Source: Selenihalanaerobacter shriftii (GTDB lineage: Bacteria; Bacillota; Halanaerobiia; Halobacteroidales; Acetohalobiaceae). Taken from it: DNA of 64,000 nucleotides. The position numbers and the translations under genes were made by a program. Of this stretch, positions 34,690 through 44,610 are shown piece after piece (within the stretch, counting starts at the first letter, position 1; each line of letters opens with the position of its first letter). The stretch is taken from assembly GCF_900167185.1 (NCBI RefSeq), contig NZ_FUWM01000006.1, forward strand, positions 1-64,000, written 5' to 3'. The notes below the pieces were generated by a model. The model saw nothing but the letters and a program-made list of their open reading frames with translations. It was not told the origin of the DNA and made no database searches.

Positions 34690-35265
34690 TTACCATCTAC
34701 CTCTTGAACCAAAACCTCTACCTCTCATCATTCCTGGTCCCATCATTCCTGGACCATAACCTCTCATCATACCCGGTCCCATCATTCCTGGACCGTGCAT
34801 CATTGGACCAAAACCATATCCACCCATCATACCTGGTCCCATCATCCCTGGACCAAAACCTGATCTTCCACAAGGCATTCTATATCCATATCCACCATTA
34901 CCATTCTGCTTATAATACTCTTGTCTTGCTTCTAGTCTCTCTAGCATATAATCTGCTTGTTTTTCAGTAATTAATCCTTGTTTTAATTGTTGATTAATGT
35001 AATTTTTCTGGAATTCATATCTTTTATCAGAATCATAATTAGACCCATACTCTTCATAATAATTCTTCATCGAATCTAACCTATCTAACATATAATCTGC
35101 TTGCTCTTCAGTAATTAATCCTTGTTTTAATTGTTGATTAATGTAATCCTTTCTTAATTCATAATTCTTTTTAAATGAATCATCATTATTCTCAGCTGCC
35201 ATAACCACCATACCTAAAGATAATACTAACGCCAAAACTGTCACACCTATTACTACTTTCTTCAT
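34690..35265 (-). CDS. Secreted DUF2680-type protein with duplicated repeat and Gly/Met-rich tail
   Basis: Exported protein of 191 residues. A signal peptide spans about 1-23 (ending VVMAAEN). Two nearly identical repeats YINQQLKQGLITEEQADYML (about 41-60) and YINQQLKQGLITEKQADYML (about 91-110) fit DUF2680, a helical unit seen in exported Firmicute proteins. The tail from about residue 125 is built of GPGMM/GPMM/MRGYG units with some His, a plausible soft-metal-binding region. Four TTCATA boxes at 11-bp steps lie upstream, suggesting control by an OmpR/PhoB-type regulator. Function is unknown; envelope metal or stress protection is only an inference. Confidence 0.82.
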   Translation of the reverse strand: MKKVVIGVTVLALVLSLGMVVMAAENNDDSFKKNYELRKDYINQQLKQGLITEEQADYMLDRLDSMKNYYEEYGSNYDSDKRYEFQKNYINQQLKQGLITEKQADYMLERLEARQEYYKQNGNGGYGYRMPCGRSGFGPGMMGPGMMGGYGFGPMMHGPGMMGPGMMRGYGPGMMGPGMMRGRGFGSRGRW

Positions 35266-35329
35266 TCAAAACCACTCCTTTTGTAAGTTTTTAATTATGT
35301 TTCTGAACTTCTCTTTCTTCGTTAAGTTC

Positions 35330-35383
35330 ATTATATAAGCAAAATATGAAAATATCATGAAGAAAGTATGAAAAGAATATGAA
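35330..35383 (-). promoter_or_regulatory. Four 11-bp-spaced direct repeats and -10 box upstream of the DUF2680 gene
   Basis: On the minus strand TTCATA, TTCATA, TTCATG and TTCATA occur at exact 11-bp steps (35383-35345), followed after 9 bp by TATAAT (35335-35330). No good -35 is present; the repeats occupy its place. This is how winged-helix response regulators of the OmpR/PhoB family bind as tandem dimers and activate. Confidence 0.65.
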
Positions 35384-35557
35384 ATTGAAATATAATATTT
35401 TTTTCACTTCGTCATACTTTTATAATATATTCATCATAATTTCGTAACAAAGATAATATATACTTATAAATGTAAGGTAAATAAAGATAACTAAGAACTT
35501 ACCCCTCTTAGTAATTAGGATTTACCCCTTATTTTTCCCTTTTTTAATATCCCTTTT
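35384..35557. other. Remainder of the intergenic region between the DUF2680 gene and the PP2C gene
   Basis: AT-rich, between the response-regulator boxes and the terminator of the signalling operon. No gene or structured RNA recognised. Confidence 0.4.
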
Positions 35558-35598
35558 AAAAAAATGCCATCTGTTATTAATAACAGATGGCATTTTTT
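35558..35598 (-). terminator. Terminator of the chemosensory/partner-switching operon
   Basis: Perfect 16-bp stem AAAATGCCATCTGTTA / TAACAGATGGCATTTT (35561-35576 with 35581-35596), flanked by T/A runs; it directly follows the PP2C gene stop. Confidence 0.92.
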
Positions 35599-38212
35599 AT
35601 TTGAATTTTAATAATATACAAGTTATATCATCATTATAAATCTTTTCATTAACATAGAAATTAAAATTTTCTTTAACTCTCTCCATTAACTTATCTTCTT
35701 GTAAATCATGATGATTACATAAATTATTTATTAATCGTTCTTTGCCATATATCTGTTGAGTACCATTAGTCTCTTCTATAACCCCATCTGTATACATAAA
35801 CAGATTATCACCAGATTTTAAATTAACCTCTTTTTCAACTAAGTCTAATTCCTTAATATATGTATTAATAACCTTTCCTGGACAGACTAATTCTTCCCAA
35901 CCATTCTTATTAAATCTAATTGGAAAATTAACAAATCCAGTCGCTGAATAAACTAATCTACCTATCTTATAATTTAATACTCCATAAAAAATAGTAATAA
36001 AATTATCCGCAGGAAAATTTTCATTTTGATATTTGTAATTCAAATCTGCAATAACCTCTTTAGGTGATTTAATCTTCTTTTCACCATTAACTATGATATA
36101 AGGTTCAATATTACTCTTAATAAACATAGTCATCAAGGCAGCATCAATTCCATGTCCTGAAACATCAGCTAAATAAAATCCTAGATATTCATCATCAATC
36201 CTAAAAATATCATAAAAGTCACCACCCATATGTTTTGCAAAAGTATGCCAGGTTGCTAACCCTATTCCAGGCACTTCCGGTAAAACATTTGGGAAAAGTG
36301 ATTCTTGAATCTTGCGAGCCTTAGTTATATTCTCTAATAAATTCTGATGCTTATCTTGTAATTGTAATTGTAATTTCTTCGTATTAAAAAAGTTTGCAAC
36401 TTCCTCACTAAATCCAGATAACAATTCTAAATTAGATTTAATTAAAAAATTGTTATTAGAAGTAATTAATTGCAAAACTCCTATCAATTCCTTATTATAT
36501 ATTAAAGGTAGAGCAATAATTCTATAACTCTTATCTCCATCAATGTTCTCATAACCACAATTATTACATCCTTTACACTCTTTACATGTAACATACATAT
36601 TTAATGAATTTACTTCACATTCTACGCCCATCCTTTTTAAACATTGACACGAAATATTAATCTCCCTAAATATAAATTCTCGTTTCATTGCAGCTTCTTT
36701 AGTTATCGTATATAGGCAATTATTCACATTTTTTAACTTAATCTTAGAAATAATATTATTTTGAATTCCTGAATGACTACTCAAATCTAACATATCATTA
36801 TAATCTTTAAAATAAATCGCAACTCCAATAATATCTAATACTTTTTTAAGCTCTACAGTAAATGCCTCACTTATTTGTTTAATATCATTATCTGAATCAC
36901 CCATTTTAAATAATGTATATTCAACTTCCTTTAATTTTGTCTTCAATATTTGATCAGTTATGTCACGAATAATAAATATATACTCTTTTGAATTAATATT
37001 TCTTTTGAAATCACTAAACTTTTCTAAAGATGTTACTGTCCCTTTCAAAAATTTATCTTGTTGACCATCCATTTCTAACTTACATCTAAAATTAATAGGA
37101 TCTGTTCTTTGAGAATTTGAACTTTCTAATATATCAATTAATTTTTTTAGCTTATTTCCTTTAGGAATCTCTACTTCATCATTATCTAAGTCAATATATC
37201 TCCCTCTTAAATAATCCGTACCAATTAACTGATCTCTAGATTCATTCAAAACTTGACTAACCTGTTGATTTACAAAGGTAATTTTCCCTTCTGAATCTGT
37301 AATTAGTATTCCATCATAAATTTTCTCAAATAAAGTCCTATATCTACTCTCAGAAAGTTTAATTCTCTCTTCATAAATCTTATTTTTAATTAATTTAGAA
37401 ACATTACTTAAATATAATTGCAGCAAATCAAATTCTTCATTAGTTAATGACATGGATGCTTCATAGCTCAATACCCCATGATATTCATCATCAATTTTAA
37501 TAGAGAATAAAGAAATCTTTCGTTCTGAAAAATATTTTTTAATAGTCTCTAAACTATTTTGATTCGAATCTAACAGCGTAATATAATCTGCAAAATTTTC
37601 AATATGGTTTAGACCATCTTTTAAATCAATATTAAAATAAATACTTTCTTTTAAGGAATCAGGATATCCATAACTAGCTTTTAAGTAATAACCGTCTTCC
37701 CTCTTACACCAAAATATTAATTTTTTAAGTTTAGGAATAGTCTGTTTTAAATAAAATAATATATTATTCAATAACATATCAAGATTATTATGTGACATCA
37801 TCTGTTGCAACCTACTTGAACTATTAATGATTTCCTTTGTGATCCCTTGCATCTTACTCATTGCTAACCTTGTCTTAATTCGTGCAAGCAATTCTTCCTT
37901 TGAAAATGGTTTTTGTAGATAATCATCAATTCCTAATTTAAAAGCCTTTTTTAAATCATTTCTAGTAGTTAGAATAATAATTGGAATTTCTTGTAACTCA
38001 TTCCTTTTCTTCATTCTACGGCATAATTCTAAACCATCAATATCAGGTAAAGTTAAATCTAATAATATTAAATCAGGACCATCAATTAATGCAGCTTCCA
38101 TACCTTCTTTCCCATTTTGTTTGACTATTACTTGATAATCGGTTAAACATTTTTCTAAATATTTAATTTGAGTCTTACTATCTTCTATAATTAAAATCTT
38201 ATCCTTATACAT
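35597..38212 (-). CDS. Response regulator - PAS - GAF - PP2C (SpoIIE/RsbU-like) phosphatase
   Basis: Large soluble output protein, 871 residues. REC domain (1-120) with phospho-acceptor Asp52 (LLDLTLPDIDG); GAF-like region (about 130-270); PAS (about 280-420, YDGILITDSEGKITFVN); a second GAF (about 430-610) with six or more cysteines (CQCLKRMGVEC...CKECKGCNNCGYE) that could bind a metal or Fe-S centre; and a PP2C/SpoIIE domain (about 640-871) with ATWHTFAKHMGGDFYDIFR, ADVSGHGIDAAL and YTDGVIEETN. It likely dephosphorylates a STAS partner. It is the last gene, behind the RsbW-like kinase, so CheA-driven phosphorylation of REC could control it. Confidence 0.92.
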   Translation of the reverse strand: MYKDKILIIEDSKTQIKYLEKCLTDYQVIVKQNGKEGMEAALIDGPDLILLDLTLPDIDGLELCRRMKKRNELQEIPIIILTTRNDLKKAFKLGIDDYLQKPFSKEELLARIKTRLAMSKMQGITKEIINSSSRLQQMMSHNNLDMLLNNILFYLKQTIPKLKKLIFWCKREDGYYLKASYGYPDSLKESIYFNIDLKDGLNHIENFADYITLLDSNQNSLETIKKYFSERKISLFSIKIDDEYHGVLSYEASMSLTNEEFDLLQLYLSNVSKLIKNKIYEERIKLSESRYRTLFEKIYDGILITDSEGKITFVNQQVSQVLNESRDQLIGTDYLRGRYIDLDNDEVEIPKGNKLKKLIDILESSNSQRTDPINFRCKLEMDGQQDKFLKGTVTSLEKFSDFKRNINSKEYIFIIRDITDQILKTKLKEVEYTLFKMGDSDNDIKQISEAFTVELKKVLDIIGVAIYFKDYNDMLDLSSHSGIQNNIISKIKLKNVNNCLYTITKEAAMKREFIFREINISCQCLKRMGVECEVNSLNMYVTCKECKGCNNCGYENIDGDKSYRIIALPLIYNKELIGVLQLITSNNNFLIKSNLELLSGFSEEVANFFNTKKLQLQLQDKHQNLLENITKARKIQESLFPNVLPEVPGIGLATWHTFAKHMGGDFYDIFRIDDEYLGFYLADVSGHGIDAALMTMFIKSNIEPYIIVNGEKKIKSPKEVIADLNYKYQNENFPADNFITIFYGVLNYKIGRLVYSATGFVNFPIRFNKNGWEELVCPGKVINTYIKELDLVEKEVNLKSGDNLFMYTDGVIEETNGTQQIYGKERLINNLCNHHDLQEDKLMERVKENFNFYVNEKIYNDDITCILLKFK

Positions 38213-38268
38213 GCTAATCCTCCATTTATTATCATCTAACTATGTGATCACATTTTACTTTAATTTTA

Positions 38269-38694
38269 TTATCTAAATTTAATTAAAGAAGCTTGATTTC
38301 CTTGGTTATTATATTCAATCAAATCATATACTCTCTTAGCTATAATAATACCACGTCCTCTTTCATTAAAATTATCCTTATCTAAGCTTTTGGATAAGTG
38401 TCTTTCCCAATTAAATCCTTTCCCTTGATCACTAATTAATATTCTAATGTGTTTTTCTGTTATAATTACTTCTATTTCTATTTCTTTTTGGCCATTTAAG
38501 TTATTACCATGTTCTATAGCATTGACTAAAATTTCATGAAACCCTAACCTTAAATTAATTATATCATCAGTATAAATAGCTAAAAAATCTTCAACCTCTT
38601 CTTCTAGATTATATACTTCATCAAACTTACTAACTATCGTTCTTTCTAAGGATTGAATCTCTTTACTTACTGTTGTTATCCTATCACTTCCCAC
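38269..38694 (-). CDS. RsbW-like anti-sigma/serine kinase (HATPase)
   Basis: GHKL ATPase of 141 residues, the size of RsbW/SpoIIAB. The N box reads LGFHEILVNAIEHGNN, the G1 box ISDQGKGF and the G2 box GRGIIIA. Such proteins phosphorylate a STAS antagonist on serine and bind a sigma factor or another target. It starts at GTG with AAGGGG upstream. Position between the GGDEF-HD-GYP and PP2C genes, with STAS genes at the operon's start, strongly suggests a partner-switching set. No sigma factor gene is visible nearby, so its target may not be a sigma factor. Confidence 0.9.
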   Translation of the reverse strand: MGSDRITTVSKEIQSLERTIVSKFDEVYNLEEEVEDFLAIYTDDIINLRLGFHEILVNAIEHGNNLNGQKEIEIEVIITEKHIRILISDQGKGFNWERHLSKSLDKDNFNERGRGIIIAKRVYDLIEYNNQGNQASLIKFR

Positions 38695-38735
38695 TTTATC
38701 CCCTTCCCTTTTGCTAAGTACTTATATTTTTAAAA

Positions 38736-40526
38736 TCATAATGCTTTTAACTTACTTTGATTATCAAATAATTCTATGAATACTTTTACTAATTCAGGAT
38801 CAAATTGAGACTCTGCACATTCTTTTAATTCTGTTATTGCTGTTTGATGAGACATAGCTGTCTTATATGGCCGCTCATTAGTCATAACATCATAAGCATC
38901 ACAAATAGCAATTATTCTTGCTAATAATGGAATATTTTCTCCTTTAAGCCTTTGAGGATAACCGGTCCCATCCCAGCGCTCATGATGAGATAAAATAATA
39001 TTTGCAATCGGAGTTAATTCTGCTAATGAATTTGCAATCCTACATCCAATCTCTGGATGCATTTTAATCCGTTCCCATTCTTCCTCAGTCAATTTTGCTG
39101 GTTTCATGAGAATTTCATCAGAAATTGCTACCTTCCCAATATCATGTAATCTAGCTAACAAATCTAAATTATCTAGTTGATTATTTGATAATCCAAGATA
39201 TTTTCCCATTTTCATAGAAATCTTTTCCAAACGATCTGCATGTTCTTTAGTCTCATAATTTTTTTCTAATAAAGTGGTTTCTAAGGATGAAATAATGGAA
39301 CTCTTAGTACTCTTAGAGCCTCTTAATTTATTTCTATACATCCTATCTTCAGCTTTAGCCATAATCTTATCTATATTCCTAATAGGGCTTTCTTTAGTGA
39401 CATATCCTAGCGCAATACTAATCTCTGTAAAAGGCCCTTCAACCTCTTCATACTTAGGAATATTCTCTTTAATCCTTTTGACTACTAATTCCACTTGATT
39501 TTTGGTGGTATTTGGTAATAAGATAATAAATTCATCCCCGCCCCACCTAACGACTATATCATTCTCTCGACATGATTCTTTTAATATCTTGGCTACTATC
39601 TTTAATAATTCATCACCTTTTCCATGACCAAAAACATCATTAACTAATTTAAGATTATTAACATCTGCAACAATTAAGCTTAATGGAATATGCTGCTGGC
39701 TATTTGCTAACTCTAATTCTCTCTCAAAATATACTCTATTATAAAGACCTGTCAATTCATCATGAAAGCTTAAATACTTAATCTGCCTTTCATCTTTTTT
39801 ACGTTCAGTAATATCTTTATAAATTATACATATTCTTGACTTTCGATCATTAAATTCAATAGGTGTTCCAATAATAGAAACCTCTATCTCACTACCATCT
39901 TTTCGTTTTCGAACAGTTTCTTCATTAACCATTTTATTTTTTAAAATTTTATTAAATAATTGTTGACTTTTCTCTACTTCATCTTTTGGAACTATTAGCT
40001 CTCTAAGAAAATTATCCTTAGCTTCTGATTCTTTATATTTAAATGTATTTTGGAAGTTTTTATTTACTTTGATAATTTTTCCTTCTTCGTTTAAAATGGC
40101 CATTACCAGGGGTGATTCATCAAAAAGAGTTTCAAAATAAGATCTTTGTAACTGAAGTTCTTCTTCTGCTTGCTTCCATCTAGTAATATCACGCACTACT
40201 CCTTCAACTGCAATCAAATTATCTTCTTCATCATAAATAGGTGTAACTTTTTGTTCCACCCATACAAGACTACCATTCTTATGTACCCAAGGCAAGACAA
40301 GTGAGTTATTCTTAGTTGCAGGTGCTTCCACTAAATCTTCTAATAAGAATCTAACTTTAGAATGAACTAGTCTATACTCTATACATGGATCTGCATAAAA
40401 CTCTTCAGGAGTATAACCAGTAATTGCTTTTGCTGCTGAATTAACATATTCAAATCCCTGCTTAGGTTGAAAACTATAACGAAACATTAAATCTTGTGCA
40501 TTTTCAACTAAAGATTTAAAATCCAT
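38736..40526 (-). CDS. PAS-PAS-GGDEF-HD-GYP bifunctional c-di-GMP enzyme
   Basis: Soluble sensor of 596 residues with both c-di-GMP synthesis and hydrolysis domains. Two PAS domains (about 1-115 and 125-245), GGDEF domain (about 250-405) with an intact active motif RWGGDEF and an inhibitory RxxD site (REND, five residues upstream), then HD-GYP (about 410-590) with RLHDIGKVAIS, HPEIGCRIA and HHERWDGTGYPQRLKGENIP. Which activity dominates cannot be said. The c-di-GMP riboswitch in front of the operon provides a direct feedback possibility. A hairpin precedes it at 40563-40588. Confidence 0.93.
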   Translation of the reverse strand: MDFKSLVENAQDLMFRYSFQPKQGFEYVNSAAKAITGYTPEEFYADPCIEYRLVHSKVRFLLEDLVEAPATKNNSLVLPWVHKNGSLVWVEQKVTPIYDEEDNLIAVEGVVRDITRWKQAEEELQLQRSYFETLFDESPLVMAILNEEGKIIKVNKNFQNTFKYKESEAKDNFLRELIVPKDEVEKSQQLFNKILKNKMVNEETVRKRKDGSEIEVSIIGTPIEFNDRKSRICIIYKDITERKKDERQIKYLSFHDELTGLYNRVYFERELELANSQQHIPLSLIVADVNNLKLVNDVFGHGKGDELLKIVAKILKESCRENDIVVRWGGDEFIILLPNTTKNQVELVVKRIKENIPKYEEVEGPFTEISIALGYVTKESPIRNIDKIMAKAEDRMYRNKLRGSKSTKSSIISSLETTLLEKNYETKEHADRLEKISMKMGKYLGLSNNQLDNLDLLARLHDIGKVAISDEILMKPAKLTEEEWERIKMHPEIGCRIANSLAELTPIANIILSHHERWDGTGYPQRLKGENIPLLARIIAICDAYDVMTNERPYKTAMSHQTAITELKECAESQFDPELVKVFIELFDNQSKLKAL

Positions 40527-40562
40527 TTTAAAATCCCTTCCTTAATCTTTAAAATGATAATC

Positions 40563-40588
40563 AGGCTGTCGACGTTAGTCAACAGCCT
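40563..40588 (-). terminator. Possible internal attenuator between the MCP and GGDEF-HD-GYP genes
   Basis: Stem AGGCTGTCGAC / GTCAACAGCCT with one mismatch; the following bases (ATTATCATTTT) give only a weak U-tract, so partial termination or transcript protection is more likely than full termination. Confidence 0.5.
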
Positions 40589-40609
40589 ATTAAATGAGGA
40601 ACATTTTAA

Positions 40610-42589
40610 TTAAAACTTCTCAAAATCATCTTCATTAAAATCTATATCTTCTTCATCATTGCCAAATAAAGCATCTCTTTCTTCTTTAAGTTCGGTATTT
40701 CCCTGATGCTGTTTTTGCATATTCTTTATATCATCTTTCTTATTTCCTAAATTAAACTGCTTAACCTCTGCTAACATATCTCTAGCTTCATCTTTCAATG
40801 CTTCACTTGAACTAGCTATCTCTTCTACCATTGCTGCATTCTGTTGAGTTACTTGATCTAACTCTTCTACAGCTCCTTGAATCTGATCCGCTGAAGTTGC
40901 TTGCTCCTGCATAGCAGCAGAAATCTCATTAACAGCTGTAGAAGACTGTTCACTATTCTCTACAATTTCTGTTAAAGAGTCTCCTGTCTGTTCAACTAAT
41001 TCATTACCATTTTCAATCTGTTTAATAACTTTAGTAATTAAATCTTCTATATCTTCTGCTGATTCTGCCGTTCTACTTGCTAGATTTCTTACCTCAGCTG
41101 CTACTACAGCAAAACCTTTACCATGTTCTCCAGCTCTAGCTGCCTCTACTGCTGCATTAAGTGCTAATAGATTAGTTTGGAAAGCAATATCATTGACAAC
41201 AGTAATGATATCAGCTATTTCTTTACTACTAGATGTAATCTCTGCCATTGAACGCATTGTATCCTGTACCACATTTGAACCTTTTCTTACAACTTCCATA
41301 TTCTGATCGGCCAATTCGTCAGTACTTTCAGCATTAGCAGCTACTTCTTCTACAGCCGCTGTCATCTGCTGTATAGTTGCTGAAACCTCTTCTAAAGATG
41401 AAGCCTGCTCTTGAGTTCGTTGTGATAAATCTTGATTACCTTCTGCAATTTCATTAGAAGCATTCCCAACAGTCATTGAAGAATCCTGTACTGAATGCAA
41501 AGTTTCTCGTAATTCCCCAATAGTCCTATTAAGATAATTTGCCATCTTTCCTAACTCATCATTACTATCTACTCTAGCCTTTTTAGTAAAGTCACCTTTA
41601 GCTACTTTTCCTAAGACTTCTTGGATACTTTCGATAGTACTAGTAATTGAACTAGAAACAAAGAATACAATTAAAGCAATAATTACAAATAAGATTATAT
41701 AACCAATTACAGATTGTTTTGTAATTTTATTAGCTGCTACTGTTAATTCACTTACAGGAACATTTAACGCTAAAGACCAATTAACTCCTTGAATTGGGTA
41801 ATAAAAAGCATATTTATCTTCACCATCAAAACTATATTTATTAACTCCTTTCTCTCCAGCTACCATTTTCTTAGTAATATTTGCAAGTTGTTGATTAACC
41901 CCTTCATTATTTGGATTCAACACATTAAGCTTCATAGCTTTAGAAGGATGTGCAATCAGCATTCCATCTTCTTTAACTACATAACCATAACCCGTCCTAC
42001 CCATTTTAAAATCATTTACAATTTCTTGGAATGGCTCTAATAAAACACTTCCAGCTATAATAGCAACTGTCTTTCCATTTTCATCTTTCACTGAATTTGC
42101 TATTACAAAAACGTCTTCACCACTTAATTTCGATTTGATAGGTTTACCAATTACTAATTCATTATTTTGTTTAACTTTTTTAAAGTATTCTCTGTCTTCT
42201 AAATTATATAAAGACTTATTTTTAGTAGTCCAAGCTTGTCCTTTTAAATCAATCAACATCAAATTAGCAAAAGTACCTTTAATAGCCTCTTCTTCTAATT
42301 TATTAATTATAGTCCAAACATCTTCTTGTTGATTCCAATTTTCTTTTAATTCTAAAGTCCGACTTAATACTTTTACTTCGTTTCCCTTAGCTTCTAACCA
42401 ATTATTAATTACCTTAGCATTTCCTCTGACTTGCTGAAGGCCATTAGTTCTTACAGTATCAGTAACTTCATCTACTGCTAAATTATAATTTTGGTAAGCT
42501 AATCCACCTAAGACTAAGATTAAAGGAATCAAAATTAATACTAATAATTTATTACGCACTGTAATTCTTCTTTTAATAAAATCTAACAC
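40610..42589 (-). CDS. Methyl-accepting chemotaxis protein with dCache sensor
   Basis: Transmembrane receptor of 659 residues. Helix 1 (about 15-33), an extracytoplasmic double-Cache ligand domain (about 35-290, with the [15 protein letters not shown] and [17 protein letters not shown] segments), helix 2 (about 294-315), HAMP, and a signalling hairpin with tip [20 protein letters not shown]. The ligand is likely a small metabolite such as an amino acid or carboxylate. The start is GTG. Together with CheA and CheW in the same operon it presumably forms a dedicated array. Confidence 0.95.
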   Translation of the reverse strand: MLDFIKRRITVRNKLLVLILIPLILVLGGLAYQNYNLAVDEVTDTVRTNGLQQVRGNAKVINNWLEAKGNEVKVLSRTLELKENWNQQEDVWTIINKLEEEAIKGTFANLMLIDLKGQAWTTKNKSLYNLEDREYFKKVKQNNELVIGKPIKSKLSGEDVFVIANSVKDENGKTVAIIAGSVLLEPFQEIVNDFKMGRTGYGYVVKEDGMLIAHPSKAMKLNVLNPNNEGVNQQLANITKKMVAGEKGVNKYSFDGEDKYAFYYPIQGVNWSLALNVPVSELTVAANKITKQSVIGYIILFVIIALIVFFVSSSITSTIESIQEVLGKVAKGDFTKKARVDSNDELGKMANYLNRTIGELRETLHSVQDSSMTVGNASNEIAEGNQDLSQRTQEQASSLEEVSATIQQMTAAVEEVAANAESTDELADQNMEVVRKGSNVVQDTMRSMAEITSSSKEIADIITVVNDIAFQTNLLALNAAVEAARAGEHGKGFAVVAAEVRNLASRTAESAEDIEDLITKVIKQIENGNELVEQTGDSLTEIVENSEQSSTAVNEISAAMQEQATSADQIQGAVEELDQVTQQNAAMVEEIASSSEALKDEARDMLAEVKQFNLGNKKDDIKNMQKQHQGNTELKEERDALFGNDEEDIDFNEDDFEKF

Positions 42590-42627
42590 AGTAATTCCCC
42601 CTTTATAATTATCCTAATTAATATAGT

Positions 42628-43128
42628 TTAAGCTAACTCTTGATGAGTAGATTTTATCTTTCGAGAATAAATTCCTTCTTTAGGGTAAAAGTAAATCTGA
42701 CGCCCATAAGTACCCCCAACATCTTGAGCAATTATCGGAATCTGTTGCTGTTCTAAATACATTTTAGCAAAGTCAACATTAGCCTTTGCAACATTACTAT
42801 AACTTGATTTAACAACTCTTCCTCCACCAAAAAGTTTAGCTTCTAAATACTTTAAATTAGCACCTTGTTTAAGCATTGCTGAAATCAAAATCTCCATAGC
42901 ATCTAACCCATACTTGCCAAGTTTATCCTTATCTTTTCTTTTTAGCTCCATTGGTAACATAAAATGATTCATCCCATAAACTGAATTGACATTATCTATT
43001 AAACAAGTGGCAACACAAGAACCTAATAAAGTAGAGATAATCTCTTCCCTATCTCTAGTGGTATAAAAATCTCCAGCAAAAATCTTCTTGACCTTTGTCC
43101 TCATTTTGAATTTTAACCTGCTTTTCAC
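42628..43128 (-). CDS. cheD: Chemoreceptor glutamine deamidase CheD
   Basis: Deamidates receptor glutamines and can interact with CheC-type phosphatases. The catalytic Cys38 (LLGSCVATCLID) and His55 (GMNHFMLP) have the correct 17-residue spacing; the LFGGGRVV and DVGGTYGRQIYFYP segments are present. Start by GTG at 43128, or the ATG eight codons on, which matches many CheD starts (weak ribosome site in either case). No CheC or CheB lies in this operon, so CheD and CheR must balance through a partner elsewhere. Confidence 0.92.
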   Translation of the reverse strand: MKSRLKFKMRTKVKKIFAGDFYTTRDREEIISTLLGSCVATCLIDNVNSVYGMNHFMLPMELKRKDKDKLGKYGLDAMEILISAMLKQGANLKYLEAKLFGGGRVVKSSYSNVAKANVDFAKMYLEQQQIPIIAQDVGGTYGRQIYFYPKEGIYSRKIKSTHQELA

Positions 43129-43141
43129 TATTAAACATCCT

Positions 43142-43975
43142 TCACTTCATTTTTTGATAAGTCGTCTGCTGAATTAATTTCCACTTCTCAGCTAAACCAC
43201 TTGAACCATTAATAGACTCTGAATGTCCTAAAAATAAATACCCATTATCCTTGATATAATTATAGAACCTATGTAAAACTTGCTCTCTAGTCTTTTTTTT
43301 AAAGTAAATAAATACATTTCTGCAAAAAACAAAATCTAATTCTGATTTAATAGGATACTCTGTACTTTGATTTAAATTTAACCTTTTAAATACAACCAAT
43401 TCATTTAAATGTTGCTTTACCTTAAATAAACCTTTATTCTTACCTTCTCCTAACTTAAAATACTTTGTTAATAATTTATAAGGAATCGGTTTTATTTGTC
43501 TTTGATGATAAATCCCTTTTTTAGCTAATCTCAAAACTTCAGTATTAATATCTGTAGCTAAAATCTTAATATCCCAATCATCATCAAAAAATTCTCTTAG
43601 AATAATAGCTAAACTATAAACCTCTTCTCCACTAGAACAACCTGCACTCCAAATTCTAATCTTCTTATTACATTTATCTGCTTTAATTTGAGGCAATACT
43701 CGATCTTGTAAAAATTGAAAATGATACTTTTCTCTAAAAAACTTAGTTACATTAGTAGTTAATAAATTGCAAAGGTGAACTAATTCACTTTCACTCTCAT
43801 TTAGTAATTGATAATATTCATCAAAACTATCTAAATTTAATTCTCTTAAGCGTTTAGATAAACGTGAATGAACCATAGCTTTCTTCTTAGTTGATAGATT
43901 TAAACCAATTGTTCGCTGCATTAATTCACTGATTTGATTAAATGCCTTATCACTAATCTTTACTTTAAAATCCAT
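43142..43975 (-). CDS. cheR: Chemotaxis protein methyltransferase CheR
   Basis: SAM-dependent methylation of receptor glutamates. The N-terminal helical CheR domain is followed by the methyltransferase domain with IRIWSAGCSSGEEVYSLAI, ILATDINTEVLRLAKKG, DFVFCRNVFIYFK and GYLFLGHSES. Length 277 is normal. It follows cheW by 15 bp. The ribosome site is modest (AGAGTTGA). No cheB partner is visible here. Confidence 0.95.
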   Translation of the reverse strand: MDFKVKISDKAFNQISELMQRTIGLNLSTKKKAMVHSRLSKRLRELNLDSFDEYYQLLNESESELVHLCNLLTTNVTKFFREKYHFQFLQDRVLPQIKADKCNKKIRIWSAGCSSGEEVYSLAIILREFFDDDWDIKILATDINTEVLRLAKKGIYHQRQIKPIPYKLLTKYFKLGEGKNKGLFKVKQHLNELVVFKRLNLNQSTEYPIKSELDFVFCRNVFIYFKKKTREQVLHRFYNYIKDNGYLFLGHSESINGSSGLAEKWKLIQQTTYQKMK

Positions 43976-43990
43976 AATAAATCAACTCTC

Positions 43991-44599
43991 TTATCCATCG
44001 TCCTCTATTAATTCATCATCAGATTCGTCTTTTACTATATCCTCCTTTTTATCTGTTACTTGTCCTTCTTCACTCATTTCTCCCTCATCTAGTCGATTAA
44101 GTGCTCTAAATTCTTTAAAAGATAAAAGCTTTTCTAATTCCAACAATATTATCAATCGCTCATCAAGCTTAGCCATACCTTTGATAAATTCTGTTTTAAT
44201 ATCCGAACTAAATTCTAAAGCTGTTTGGATATCTTCTTTAGAAAAACTCAAAATATCCGACACATGATCGACTATTATTCCTACAATCTTATCCTTAACC
44301 TCCAAAATAATAATTACAGTAAAGCTGTCATATTCTCTTAATTCAAGATTAAACTTTTTCCTTAAATCAACAATTGGAATGACTTCCCCTCTAAAGTTAA
44401 TAACACCTTTAATTACTTCCGGAGCATTTGGTACTTTAGTCGGTTGATGATATCTAATAATCTCCTGTACTTTTAATACATCTACTCCATACTCCTCATC
44501 GTCAACTCTAAAGGTTACAAACTGATTTTCAGCAGAAATATTCGTCAACTGTTGATTTAAAATATTCATGGTATTATCATTGTGCTCTTCTGTTTGCAT
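43991..44599 (-). CDS. cheW: Chemotaxis coupling protein CheW
   Basis: Couples receptors to CheA. The core (about 20-165) contains FVTFRVDDEEYGVDVLKVQEI, GVINFRGEVIPIVDLRKKF and VGIIVDHVSDIL. A 35-residue acidic C-terminal tail (GEMSEEGQVTDKKEDIVKDE...) is longer than usual for CheW. It is encoded 11 bp after cheA, with AGGAGGGG upstream. Confidence 0.95.
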   Translation of the reverse strand: MQTEEHNDNTMNILNQQLTNISAENQFVTFRVDDEEYGVDVLKVQEIIRYHQPTKVPNAPEVIKGVINFRGEVIPIVDLRKKFNLELREYDSFTVIIILEVKDKIVGIIVDHVSDILSFSKEDIQTALEFSSDIKTEFIKGMAKLDERLIILLELEKLLSFKEFRALNRLDEGEMSEEGQVTDKKEDIVKDESDDELIEDDG

Positions 44600-44610
44600 G
44601 AATTCCCCTC

